Below are positions 10,685 through 18,554 of a stretch of DNA of 55,696 nucleotides, piece by piece. The notes beneath the pieces were generated by a model. The model did not search any database, had not been told where the DNA came from, and worked only from the letters and a program-made list of their open reading frames with translations. A program made the translations under genes and the position numbers. Origin of the DNA: Candidatus Eiseniibacteriota bacterium (GTDB lineage Bacteria > Eisenbacteria > RBG-16-71-46); NCBI GenBank assembly GCA_025360715.1, contig JANYBS010000128.1, positions 1-55,696 of the forward strand, given 5' to 3'. The first letter of the stretch is position 1. Each line of letters opens with the position of its first letter.

Positions 10685-10711
10685 GATGTCCTCCTGGAGT
10701 GCGGCTTTGAG

Positions 10712-11782
10712 CTAGTGGACCGTATCGTTCGAACAGCCATCATCGGTCAACTCGATCGCGTGCCGCAGCTTGTCGAGGGCTCGCGCCTCGATCTGGCGCA
10801 CGCGCTCGCGCGAGATGCCGAAGTGTTCGCCGGTCTCCTGTAAGGACCGCGCGATGCCGTCGTGGAAACCATACCGGATGCGGATCACCTGTTCCTCCCG
10901 CTGTGACAGCGAGCGCAGCAGGCGGTCGATCTTCTCATGCTCGAGTTGGAGCTCGACCAAGCGCTCGACGCTCGTGACCTCGCCGCCCAGATCCTCGGCC
11001 GAGAGTTGTTCGAACGCATCCACGCCTTGATGCTCATCGAGCGAACGCATGCCGACGACCAGGGCCTGCAGACGCTGAGCGCGTTCGGCTGAGATCTCGA
11101 GCTCGGCGGCGATCTCGGCGATCGATGGCTCGCGTCCCATGCGCGCGCGCACCACTCGCTCGGCGCGCACGAAGCGGTTCACCTGCTGGAACATCTGCAC
11201 CGGGATACGAACCGCGCGCGAGTGATCGGCAAGGCCGCGCAGGATCGCTTGGCGGATCCACATCGCCGAGTAGGTGCTGAAGCGCACGCCGCGTTCCGGA
11301 TCGAAGCGGTCGACCGCATGGATCAGCCCCATGTTGCCTTCCTCGATCAGATCCAGATACGGAAGGCCGCGATTGCGGTATGGCCGCGCGATGTGTACGA
11401 CGAGCCGCAGGTTCGCGAGGATCATGCGCTTGCGGGCATTCTCATCACCCGCGCGAGCGCGGGTCGCCACGGCGAGGAGTTCCTCGTGCGGCATGAGCTT
11501 CACACGTCCGATCTCGTTCAGGTACAGGTCCAGGATGTCTCGCTCGGGCTCGCCGCGCAGCTCCTTGCGATCGAGCCGCGCCGGGGTGGCTTCCTCGTCC
11601 TCGGGCATCTGCACGCCCGCCGCTTGCATCTGCGCGCGGAACGCCTCGAACCGGTCGTCGTCGAAATCCGGGTCCACGAGTAACGCTTCGTAGTCGCGCT
11701 GCGTCATGGCGCCGCTCAGGATCGCGGCACGACGCGCTGCGGCCAGACGCTGTTCGAAAGTGACGAGTTCGGGGCCTTCCAT
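10712..11782 (-). CDS. RNA polymerase sigma-70 family factor (RpoD/RpoS group)
   Basis: 356 aa. Region 1.2 (DILDLYLNEIGRVKLMPHEE), region 2 (NLRLVVHIARPYRNRGLPYL, DLIEEGNMGLIHAVDRFD, RFSTYSAMWIRQAI), region 3 (EPSIAEIAAELEIS) and region 4.2 (FGISRERVRQIEARALDKLR) are intact. The long region 1.1 of a housekeeping RpoD is missing, replaced by about 80 residues including an acidic stretch (DPDFDDDRFEAF). This points to a group-2, RpoS-like factor, but a divergent primary sigma cannot be excluded. Its leader contains four tandem 13-bp repeats (11808-11859). apt follows in the same direction. Confidence 0.88.
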   Translation of the reverse strand: MEGPELVTFEQRLAAARRAAILSGAMTQRDYEALLVDPDFDDDRFEAFRAQMQAAGVQMPEDEEATPARLDRKELRGEPERDILDLYLNEIGRVKLMPHEELLAVATRARAGDENARKRMILANLRLVVHIARPYRNRGLPYLDLIEEGNMGLIHAVDRFDPERGVRFSTYSAMWIRQAILRGLADHSRAVRIPVQMFQQVNRFVRAERVVRARMGREPSIAEIAAELEISAERAQRLQALVVGMRSLDEHQGVDAFEQLSAEDLGGEVTSVERLVELQLEHEKIDRLLRSLSQREEQVIRIRYGFHDGIARSLQETGEHFGISRERVRQIEARALDKLRHAIELTDDGCSNDTVH

Positions 11783-11807
11783 TGGGATCCTTTGCTGATC
11801 TAGTCAT

Positions 11808-11859
11808 GCGATGTTGTCAGGCGATGTTGTCAGGCGGTGTTGTAGCGCGATGTCGTCAG
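11808..11859. repeat. Four tandem 13-bp repeats upstream of the sigma-factor gene
   Basis: Copies read on the plus strand: GCGATGTTGTCAG (11808-11820), identical copy (11821-11833), GCGGTGTTGTAGC (11834-11846), GCGATGTCGTCAG (11847-11859). They begin at the acylphosphatase stop codon and end about 25 bases before the sigma-factor start codon, so they lie in the presumed 5' leader or operator region of that gene. Confidence 0.85.
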
Positions 11860-12128
11860 CCGACCACCCGGAACCCAACCTGCTGCGCGTCGCGATCGCC
11901 CCACGATTCGAGCACTTCGATCACGCGCGCGTACGCTGGCCCCATGCGCACGATCTCCACGAACGCCTGCAGTGCCGCCGCTGGGGCTTCGGCGCGAACC
12001 TCGACGCTGCCGTCGGAAAGGTTCCGGACCGTCCCGGAGACCTGGAGTTCCTGGGCGCGCTTCTGAACGAACCTCCTGAACCCCACTCCCTGTACTCGAC
12101 CTCGAATGACCAGGTCCACAGATGCCAT
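11856..12128 (-). CDS. acyP: Acylphosphatase
   Basis: 90 aa from MASVDLVIRG. The catalytic motif GRVQGVGFRRFV (phosphate loop with catalytic Arg) and the downstream Asn in GTVRNLSDGSVEV are both present, and the length matches the family. It hydrolyses acyl phosphates such as acetyl- or carbamoyl-phosphate. Another ATG lies six codons upstream (12146). The start at 12128 is preferred because a TTGCGC-17 bp-GATGCT promoter-like element ends six bases before it, suggesting leaderless translation. Confidence 0.92.
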   Translation of the reverse strand: MASVDLVIRGRVQGVGFRRFVQKRAQELQVSGTVRNLSDGSVEVRAEAPAAALQAFVEIVRMGPAYARVIEVLESWGDRDAQQVGFRVVG

Positions 12129-12200
12129 GCCGCGAGCATCGTGCAACGTGCCGGAGGGCGCAAACCCGCGCAGGCGGAACCGCTGCAGCTTGAAATGACA

Positions 12201-12228
12201 GCGGACCCGCCGTTGAGGGCGGGTCCGC
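12201..12228 (-). terminator. Hairpin terminator after tRNA-Pro(CGG)
   Basis: GCGGACCCGCC (12201-12211), 6-base loop, and GGCGGGTCCGC (12218-12228): an 11-bp GC-rich stem 13 bases past the tRNA 3' end in the direction of its transcription. No long T-tract follows. Confidence 0.7.
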
Positions 12229-12240
12229 CTGCCACTTCAA

Positions 12241-12317
<77 letters not shown>

Positions 12318-12417
12318 ACGAAGAGGTGGTGCTGCTGCCGCGGGGCCCTGCGGAGCCACCGTCAAACGGTTGCTCCAGAAGCGTTTCCGGGAGAGGCCCT
12401 CCTCTGCGGCGGCGTGG

Positions 12418-12447
12418 ACCCTAGCACACGGTTGGCCGCCCCTGCAA
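12418..12447 (-). promoter_or_regulatory. Possible promoter for tRNA-Pro(CGG)
   Basis: On the minus strand, TTGCAG (12442-12447), 18-bp spacer, TAGGGT (12418-12423) preceded by TGC as in an extended -10. It would start about 95 nt before the tRNA, so a 5' leader would have to be removed by RNase P. Confidence 0.4.
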
Positions 12448-12463
12448 AATCGCCGCAGGGCGC

Positions 12464-13213
12464 TCAGTCCAGCGTGAGGCCCCAGTTCGCCATGGCCGCG
12501 ATCGCCTTGTGGTCCGTGAGCTCGAGCTGCATCGGTGTGACCGACACGTAGCCGTCGTGGAGGGCATGGAAGTCGGTCCCGGGGTCCGGCTTCCAGATCG
12601 GATCCTCACCGCCGATCCAGTAGTAGTCGCGGCCGCGCGGGTCGACCTTCTTGACCAGCGTGTCCTGATAGACGCGCGAGCCCAGCCGCGTGAGCTGCAA
12701 TCCCTTCATCTCGGCCTTGGGCAGGAACGGGAAGTTCACGTTGAGCAGCATCTTCTCGGGCACGCCGCGCTCGAGCACATGCCGCACGATCCGGCCCACC
12801 ATGGCGGCAGGCTCGGCGAAGTCGGTGGGCTTGCGCGTGACCAAGGAAGCCGCCACCGCCGGCACGCCTTGCAGCACGCCCTCGAGCGCAGCCGCCACCG
12901 TCCCCGAGTAGAAGACGTCCTCGCCCATGTTCGGCCCGTGGTTGATACCGGAGACCACGAAGTCCGGCTTGTCGATGAGCTTGCCGTGGAATGCGATCAG
13001 CACGCAGTCCGTGGGGGTGCCGTCGACGCTATAGACGTCGTCGCCGTGCGGATGGATGCGCAGCGGGCGGTGCAACGTGAGCGCCTGGGACATGGCGCTC
13101 TGGTTGCGATCAGGCGCGATCACCGTGACGCGGCCGAATGGCAGGAGTTGCTTGCGGAGTTGCAGCAGCGCCGGCGAATGCAAGCCGTCGTCGTTCGTGA
13201 CCAGGAAATGCAT
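12464..13213 (-). CDS. surE: 5'/3'-nucleotidase SurE
   Basis: 249 aa. Begins [10 protein letters not shown], with the metal-binding Asp8-Asp9; [19 protein letters not shown] and [22 protein letters not shown] are the other conserved metal/nucleotide segments. SurE dephosphorylates nucleoside monophosphates. The ATG at 13213 is preferred over a GTG two codons upstream because AAGGG is then well placed. It follows the glycosyltransferase gene almost without a gap. Confidence 0.96.
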   Translation of the reverse strand: MHFLVTNDDGLHSPALLQLRKQLLPFGRVTVIAPDRNQSAMSQALTLHRPLRIHPHGDDVYSVDGTPTDCVLIAFHGKLIDKPDFVVSGINHGPNMGEDVFYSGTVAAALEGVLQGVPAVAASLVTRKPTDFAEPAAMVGRIVRHVLERGVPEKMLLNVNFPFLPKAEMKGLQLTRLGSRVYQDTLVKKVDPRGRDYYWIGGEDPIWKPDPGTDFHALHDGYVSVTPMQLELTDHKAIAAMANWGLTLD

Positions 13214-13215
13214 GC

Positions 13216-13899
13216 TCACCCTTTCGGCTGCGGTTTCGGCTCGAAGCTCAGCCGTAGCATCATGCCCACGATCCGCGGGACATCCCGTGTGGGACTCAGA
13301 TGACTCGTCTCATCGCCATAGACCGTGGGGATCGGGACTTCGGCGACACGGAATCCCAGACGTGCCGCACGGACGGCCATCTCGGTTTCAACTTCATAGC
13401 GGCTGGCGCGCACCGGGGTCGCCTGCACGACGCGGCGGCGATACAGGCGATAGCCGCACTGGCTGTCGTGGATCGGTGCACCAGCGATCGCCGAGCACCA
13501 GGCGCTCGAGAACGCATTGGCGAAACGCCGGGACGGCGGCATGTCGGGCGTAAGTTTGCGAACGCCAAAGACAAGGTCGGCGCCTGCTTCTGCAGCGGCG
13601 ACGAACGATGGGAAGCATTCGGGCGGGTGCTGGCCGTCGGCATCGAGCGTGACCACGCCATCGAAATCAGCAAGCGCTTCGAAGCCAGCGAGCAGCGCGT
13701 GGCCCTTCCCACGGTTCGCCGCGAAGGCGAGCACCCGAGCGCCGAACTGCCGTGCGACCTGCGCCGTGGCATCGCGCGAGCCGTCATCCACGACCAGCAC
13801 GTGCGGCGGCGACGGCAAGGCCTGCAGCCCCAGTAGCACCTCGCCCACATGCGCAGCGGCCTGGTATGCGGGCACGAGGGCCGCGATGCGCAGACTCAC
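13216..13899 (-). CDS. Family 2 glycosyltransferase (dolichyl-phosphate-mannose-synthase-like)
   Basis: 227 aa, cytosolic GT-A fold without membrane helices. Motifs: LVPAYQAAAHV at the N-terminus, VVDDGSRDAT (nucleotide binding), the DxD-type LDADGQHPPE and a conserved CGYRLYRR segment. The start is a GTG at 13899 that overlaps the acyltransferase stop as GTGA. It probably transfers a sugar from an NDP-sugar to a lipid carrier or envelope glycolipid; acceptor unknown. The neighbouring acyltransferase supports an envelope role. Confidence 0.88.
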   Translation of the reverse strand: MSLRIAALVPAYQAAAHVGEVLLGLQALPSPPHVLVVDDGSRDATAQVARQFGARVLAFAANRGKGHALLAGFEALADFDGVVTLDADGQHPPECFPSFVAAAEAGADLVFGVRKLTPDMPPSRRFANAFSSAWCSAIAGAPIHDSQCGYRLYRRRVVQATPVRASRYEVETEMAVRAARLGFRVAEVPIPTVYGDETSHLSPTRDVPRIVGMMLRLSFEPKPQPKG

Positions 13900-14714
13900 G
13901 CGAGACCTTCGGGCAATGGCTCGAACGCCGCCCACTGTCCCGGACACCGGGTGAGCCAGCGCTCCACGGCTGCGCGGTACCCGCCATCGCGGCACTCTTC
14001 GGAGCTCAGCGGCGCTTCGCAGACCAGCGCGTGCCGCGTGGCGCTCAGCCGAACCACCGCGGCGGGCAGCACCAACGCCCCGGTGCGCCGGGCCAGTGCT
14101 GCCGCGGATGCGCAGACCGACCCCCCATGCGGCGTGCCCGGATCGGCGGGGCGGTCGCCCATGATCGCCAACCATTGCCCATCGCGCAGCAATGCGGCGG
14201 CATGGGTGAGCCTTGCGCGCACGGGTAGCAGCTGCAGTCCGAACGCTGAACGGCGCCGGGCGAAGAACTGCTCGACACCGGCATCGGCGTGCGGCCGCGC
14301 TGCCAAGTGGAGCGGGATGCCGTTCGCGCCGAGCCACGCGGCGCCCCATTCCCAGTTACCCAGGTGTGCCGAGAGCAGGATCACGCCGCGGCGGCTGTCA
14401 CGCGCGGCCTGAAGATGCTCGGCACCCTCGAGCTCAACGGCGTCCATGAGGTCGGCCGGGCGCATGCGCTGCAACCGCAGGAAGTCGGCAAAAGCGAGCG
14501 CGAAGGTCTCGAAGGACTCGCGGGCCAGCGCGCGGCGCTTGGCTGGCGTCGCGGCCGGCAGGAGCCGCGCCAGATTGTCCTCGGTGGCTCTGCGGGCCGG
14601 CAGGTGAGCGGCGAACGCCGCGCGAGCCAAGGACCGCGCCAGGGCGTCCGCGGTGCGACGCGGCAACGCTCTCGTGGCCAATTCGGCGGCCTGATACGCG
14701 AGATGGGTGACCAT
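13896..14714 (-). CDS. Lipid A acyltransferase family protein (LpxL/HtrB-like)
   Basis: 272 aa from MVTHLAYQAAEL. The catalytic motif of the family is SAHLGNWEWG (H-x4-E), and DRPADPGTPHGG corresponds to the conserved downstream block. These enzymes add secondary acyl chains to lipid A or related glycolipids at the inner membrane. The start is 27 bases after the tRNA-Pro 3' end with no hairpin in between and no clear ribosome-binding site, so the mRNA may be released by tRNA processing. The 3' end overlaps the glycosyltransferase gene by 4 bp. Confidence 0.88.
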   Translation of the reverse strand: MVTHLAYQAAELATRALPRRTADALARSLARAAFAAHLPARRATEDNLARLLPAATPAKRRALARESFETFALAFADFLRLQRMRPADLMDAVELEGAEHLQAARDSRRGVILLSAHLGNWEWGAAWLGANGIPLHLAARPHADAGVEQFFARRRSAFGLQLLPVRARLTHAAALLRDGQWLAIMGDRPADPGTPHGGSVCASAAALARRTGALVLPAAVVRLSATRHALVCEAPLSSEECRDGGYRAAVERWLTRCPGQWAAFEPLPEGLA

Positions 14715-14741
14715 GGGCGCGTCGTGTGCGGAAAGAGTGAG

Positions 14742-14818
<77 letters not shown>

Positions 14819-14848
14819 ACCGTGTTCCGCGTGCAGATGCGGGCGAGC

Positions 14849-14877
14849 AATCTAGCCTGTGAAGCGCTTTCGCGCAA
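14849..14877 (-). promoter_or_regulatory. Promoter for tRNA-Pro(GGG) and lpxL-like gene
   Basis: Minus strand TTGCGC (14872-14877), 17-bp spacer, TAGATT (14849-14854), starting transcription about 25 nt before the tRNA. Confidence 0.6.
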
Positions 14878-14923
14878 CCGCGCCGCCCGCGATGCGCGGT
14901 GGCGGCGCCTTGCGGCCCGGAGT

Positions 14924-15376
14924 TCAACCGACCTTGGTAGGCTCGGGATCGTGCTCCGGCAGCGGTGTGCCGGGCTTTGTACGCGCACCACTGGGGGCGC
15001 GTTCGCGCAACCGCGTGACGATATCGCGCAGGCCTTCGCGGACCTCGAGCAGGATCATGCGGCGATCGGCATTCTCGAAGCCCAGCTCGACCTGCGGCGA
15101 ATCATCTTTGCGTTCATCGAGCAGCGTGCGACGGGCGCCGGCGATCGTGAAGCGGTTCTCGTAGAGAAGCTCCTTGATCCGCAGGAGGAGCTTGACCTCG
15201 TCGGGACGGTACATGCGGTTGCCGGCGCGGTTCTTCTTGGGGCGCAGCATGCTGAACTGCGTCTCCCAGTAGCGCAGTACATGCGGCTTCACGTCGAGCA
15301 TCTCGCTCACTTCACTGATCGAGCGATAGAGCTTGCTGTCAGCCTCGGTCGTGATCTTCCGGATCGCCACGCGCAT
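14924..15376 (-). CDS. MerR-family transcriptional regulator
   Basis: 150 aa. The winged-helix domain is clear: YRSISEVSEMLDVKPHVLRY followed by WETQF and YRPDEVKLLLRIKELLY. A short coiled-coil-like segment and a Pro-rich tail follow; no effector-binding Cys cluster is present. This minimal MerR form, lacking a ligand domain, is common next to housekeeping genes. The target is unknown. It lies 21 bases after gpsA, so it is probably read with plsY-gpsA. Confidence 0.88.
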   Translation of the reverse strand: MRVAIRKITTEADSKLYRSISEVSEMLDVKPHVLRYWETQFSMLRPKKNRAGNRMYRPDEVKLLLRIKELLYENRFTIAGARRTLLDERKDDSPQVELGFENADRRMILLEVREGLRDIVTRLRERAPSGARTKPGTPLPEHDPEPTKVG

Positions 15377-15397
15377 CCCCCTCTTCCGGCGCGCCTC

Positions 15398-16387
15398 TCA
15401 GCTCTCGCTCTTGAGGTCGCGCGTCATCAACGTCTGCATCGCCTCGCGAGGATCGCGGCCCTCGAGAAGCAGCGCACAGACTTCTTCGGTGATCGGCAGC
15501 TCCACGCCGTGTGCGCGACCAAGGTCGCGGGCAGCGCGCGCCGTGTTCACCCCCTCGGCGACCATGACCATGGCGCCCAGGATCTGCTCCAGCGATTCTC
15601 CCCGGCCCAGCCGCTCGCCGACGTGGCGATTGCGGCTGTGGCGGCTCATCGCTGTGGCGATGAGGTCCCCCATACCGGTCAATCCGAAGAACGTCTCGCG
15701 CTGGGCCCCCATCGCGACGCCGAGTCGGCTGATCTCAGCGAGGCCACGGGTGAGCAACGCACCCTTGGTGTTATCGCCAAAGCCCAGACCGTCACAGACA
15801 CCCGCGGCGATGGCGATGACATTCTTGAGCGCGCCTCCGTACTCGCAGCCGATCACATCGGCGTTGGTGTAGACACGCAGTCGCGGTGAAGCGAACAGGG
15901 ACTGCACCGTGCGGGCGCGGCTCTCATCGGCGCAGGCCGCGACGATCGAGGTGGGGATCGCTGCTGCCACCTCTTCCGCGTGACTCGGGCCGGTGAGCGC
16001 GACCGGCGTGGGATCGCCGAGCGCTTCGGCCAGGACCTCGCTCATGCGCCGCAGGGTCACCAGTTCCAACCCCTTGCTGGCACAGACCGGGATACCGCCG
16101 CCGCCTCGCGCGAGGACCTCGCCGGCCACCGAGCGGACCACCTGGGACGGGACCACAAACAGCGTGACCTCGGCCCCTTGAAGTGCTTTCTCCAGTTCCG
16201 GCTGCACCTTAACGCCAACCGGTAGCGGGATGCCAGAGAGAAACTTGCGGTTCTCCCGTGTTTCCGTCAACTCGGCCAGATGCGCGCGATCGTTTCCCCA
16301 GAGACGCGTGTCGTGTCCCAGATGGGCGAGATGGATCGCCAGGGTCGTGCCCCACGAACCGGCCCCGAGGACCGCTACGACGCTCAT
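15398..16387 (-). CDS. gpsA: Glycerol-3-phosphate dehydrogenase [NAD(P)+]
   Basis: 329 aa. NAD(P)-binding GAGSWGTTLAIHLA at the N-terminus, VPSQ and the catalytic region CEYGGALKNVIAIAAGVCDGL with the active-site Lys; GNNT-type segment read as GDNTKGALLTRGL. It makes sn-glycerol-3-phosphate from DHAP for phospholipid synthesis. The ATG at 16387 overlaps the plsY stop (ATGA), so the acceptor-forming enzyme and the acyltransferase that uses it are coupled. Confidence 0.97.
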   Translation of the reverse strand: MSVVAVLGAGSWGTTLAIHLAHLGHDTRLWGNDRAHLAELTETRENRKFLSGIPLPVGVKVQPELEKALQGAEVTLFVVPSQVVRSVAGEVLARGGGGIPVCASKGLELVTLRRMSEVLAEALGDPTPVALTGPSHAEEVAAAIPTSIVAACADESRARTVQSLFASPRLRVYTNADVIGCEYGGALKNVIAIAAGVCDGLGFGDNTKGALLTRGLAEISRLGVAMGAQRETFFGLTGMGDLIATAMSRHSRNRHVGERLGRGESLEQILGAMVMVAEGVNTARAARDLGRAHGVELPITEEVCALLLEGRDPREAMQTLMTRDLKSES

Positions 16388-17010
16388 GACTTCCCCCGGG
16401 TGAAGGCGAATCGGCGTTCCTCGCCGCGCAGCAGCCGGGCGATGTTGTCCTTGTGCCGCACGATCACCAGCAGCGCGAGTAGCGCGCCGACGCCGAAGAC
16501 CGGGCTGCGCAAGCCGGAGGGGCTCCAGAAGCCCAGCGCCACGGTGAAGGCCAGCGAGCCCAGGATGGAGCCCAGCGAGACGTAACGGGTGGCCAGCAGC
16601 GTCACCAGGAACACGCTGGCAAAGACACCGAAGGCCTGCGGCGAGAGCGCGATCAGGACCCCGGCTGTGGTGGCGACCCCTTTGCCGCCCTTGAAGCCGG
16701 CGAAGATGGTGAATACATGCCCCGCCACGGCCGCCAGGCCTGCGACCACGGCACACCACTCGTGGCCTCCGGGAAAGCTCTGTGTAAACAGCTGGCCCGG
16801 GAGCAGCCACACGGGCAGGGCGCCCTTGAGGATGTCCAGCACGAGCGTCAGGACCCCCAGCGACGGCCCCAGAGTCCGGTAGACGTTCGTGGCGCCCAGG
16901 TTCTTCGAGCCCACGGTGCGGACATCGATACCGCGGGCGAGGCCCAGCCACAGCCCGAATGGCAACGAACCGCTGAGATAGCCGAGCAGCACGACCAGCG
17001 CCAAAGCCAC
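16384..17010 (-). CDS. plsY: Glycerol-3-phosphate acyltransferase PlsY
   Basis: 208 aa integral membrane enzyme. The three PlsY motifs are visible: SGSLPFG near the N-terminus, GSKNLGATNVYRTLG, and the phosphate-binding FKGGKGVAT, plus GHVFTIF. It transfers acyl from acyl-phosphate to glycerol-3-phosphate. The GTG start at 17010 has GGAGGG upstream. It follows der by 13 bases and overlaps gpsA. Confidence 0.97.
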   Translation of the reverse strand: MALALVVLLGYLSGSLPFGLWLGLARGIDVRTVGSKNLGATNVYRTLGPSLGVLTLVLDILKGALPVWLLPGQLFTQSFPGGHEWCAVVAGLAAVAGHVFTIFAGFKGGKGVATTAGVLIALSPQAFGVFASVFLVTLLATRYVSLGSILGSLAFTVALGFWSPSGLRSPVFGVGALLALLVIVRHKDNIARLLRGEERRFAFTRGKS

Positions 17011-17023
17011 CGCGGAGGCCCTC

Positions 17024-18334
17024 CTATTCGCTCTTCTTCACCTTGAACTTGAGGGGAGTGCCCTTGAAGCCGAAGTGCTCGGTGAAGTGCGACCACAGGA
17101 ACCGCCGGTAGTTCTCCGTCAACCTTGAAGGCGCGTTCACGAAGAACGTGAACGTCGGCGGCCGAACGCCGGTCTGGGTCATGTAATAGATCTTCGGAGA
17201 CTTGCCAGCCGAGTTGCTGGGCAGGCCACGCTTCTTCTGCACGAGGTTGAGCCACTCGTTCAGGTCGTGGGTCGAGATGCGGCGGCTGTTCTCGGTCGCG
17301 CGTTGTGCGACGTATTCCGGCAGCTTCGCCAGATGGATGCGCTCGGTGGCCGAGATCGGATGCGAAGGGATGTCGGACAGTGTCGGGAAACGGCGGGCGC
17401 GCTCGGCGGTGATGTCCTTCCACGCCTTCTCGCGGTCCTCGATCAGATCCCATTTGTTGTAGAGGATCATGAGCGCGCAGCCCGCATCGAGCGCGTGGTG
17501 TGCGAGCCGCGCCTCCTGCTTCTCGAAGCCCTGCTTGGAATCCACCACCAGGCACGCCACGTCAGAGCGCTCCAGAGCATTGAGCGCGCGCATGATCGCG
17601 AAGAACTCGGCTTGGTCGTCGAAGATCGCCTGACGGCGGATGCCGGCGGTATCGACCAGGATGAAGCGGCCGTGGTCGGTCTTCCATTCCGCGTCGATGG
17701 GATCGACCGTCGTGCCCGCGACGGGCTCGACGATCACCCGCTCCTCGCCCAGCAGCGCGTTCACGATGCTCGACTTGCCCACATTCGGGCGCCCGACGAT
17801 GGCCACGCGCGCATCGGGGCGCTCTTCCACATCGGTCTCGGGCGGCAGCAACGCGAGCACGGCGTCGAGCATGTCGCCGATGCCGAAACCGCCCTCGGCG
17901 GCGATCGGCATGGGATCGCCCAGCCCTAGGCGGTGGAAGTCATGGACGATGGCGTCGCCCGGCTTGTCGACCTTGTTCACGACCACGATCGACTTGCGGC
18001 CGGTGCGGCGCAACTGCGCACCGATCGCCGCGTCGAGGTCGGTCACGCCCGTTAGCGCATCGACCACGAAGATCACCGCGTGCGAGTGGCCGATCGCGGC
18101 CTCGGCCTGGCGGCGGATATCGGCGTCGCGACCTTCCGAGGATTCCGGTAGGAAGCCACCCGTGTCCACGAGTACGAAGGGCCGGCTGTTCCATTCCGTG
18201 CGGACGGCGTTGCGGTCCCGGGTCACCCCCGGCCGGTCATGCGTCACCGCCCGCCGCTCTCCGATGATGCGGTTGAAGAGCGTGGACTTGCCGACATTCG
18301 GCCGGCCGATGATGCAGACGACGGGGACGGACAT
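17024..18334 (-). CDS. der: Ribosome biogenesis GTPase Der (EngA)
   Basis: 436 aa with two tandem G domains: first GRPNVGKSTLFNRI, DTGG, NKVDKPGD; second GRPNVGKSSIVNAL, DTAGIRR, YNKWDLIED. The C-terminal KH-like domain (GVRPPTFTFFVNAP) follows. Der is essential for 50S subunit maturation. MSVPVVCIIGRP at 18334 starts exactly at the first G domain; no strong ribosome-binding site is visible and tRNA-Gly lies 86 bases upstream. Confidence 0.97.
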   Translation of the reverse strand: MSVPVVCIIGRPNVGKSTLFNRIIGERRAVTHDRPGVTRDRNAVRTEWNSRPFVLVDTGGFLPESSEGRDADIRRQAEAAIGHSHAVIFVVDALTGVTDLDAAIGAQLRRTGRKSIVVVNKVDKPGDAIVHDFHRLGLGDPMPIAAEGGFGIGDMLDAVLALLPPETDVEERPDARVAIVGRPNVGKSSIVNALLGEERVIVEPVAGTTVDPIDAEWKTDHGRFILVDTAGIRRQAIFDDQAEFFAIMRALNALERSDVACLVVDSKQGFEKQEARLAHHALDAGCALMILYNKWDLIEDREKAWKDITAERARRFPTLSDIPSHPISATERIHLAKLPEYVAQRATENSRRISTHDLNEWLNLVQKKRGLPSNSAGKSPKIYYMTQTGVRPPTFTFFVNAPSRLTENYRRFLWSHFTEHFGFKGTPLKFKVKKSE

Positions 18335-18367
18335 AGGAGATTCACTGCTTCCTTGAAAGACAGGAAC

Positions 18368-18401
18368 GCGCGCCACATGGCTGCTGGAAGCAGTGGCGCG
18401 C
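18368..18401 (-). terminator. Hairpin between tRNA-Gly and der
   Basis: GCGCGCCAC (18368-18376) pairs with GTGGCGCGC (18393-18401) around a 16-base loop that can form a small inner stem. It may terminate or attenuate read-through from the tRNA promoter into der, or aid tRNA processing. Confidence 0.5.
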
Positions 18402-18420
18402 CTTGAGGTCCTGCGTAAGA

Positions 18421-18496
18421 TGGAGCGGGCAACGGGGGTCGAACCCGCGACCTCAAGCTTGGGAAGCTCGCGCTCTACCAACTGAGCTATGCCCGC
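18421..18496 (-). tRNA. tRNA-Gly (anticodon CCC)
   Basis: 76 nt with encoded CCA. Acceptor GCGGGCA paired with TGCCCGC, D arm GCTCAGTTGGTAGAGC, anticodon arm CGAGC-TTCCCAA-GCTTG (anticodon CCC, reading GGG, stem with one G-T pair), T-loop GTTCGAC. Confidence 0.96.
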
Positions 18497-18525
18497 GAGA
18501 CCATGGATATGGCCAACAAGAGGCG

Positions 18526-18554
18526 AAACTAGAGGCCATGGGGACGGGTGTCAA
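18526..18554 (-). promoter_or_regulatory. Consensus promoter for tRNA-Gly
   Basis: Minus strand TTGACA (18549-18554, a perfect -35), 17-bp spacer, TAGTTT (18526-18531), about 30 bp before the tRNA. The -35 box sits five bases before the miaA stop codon. Confidence 0.75.

Noticed and set aside
13900-14349. Upstream extension of the glycosyltransferase frame
   Set aside because: It overlaps the acyltransferase gene and is low-complexity; the GTGA junction at 13899-13896 is the natural start.
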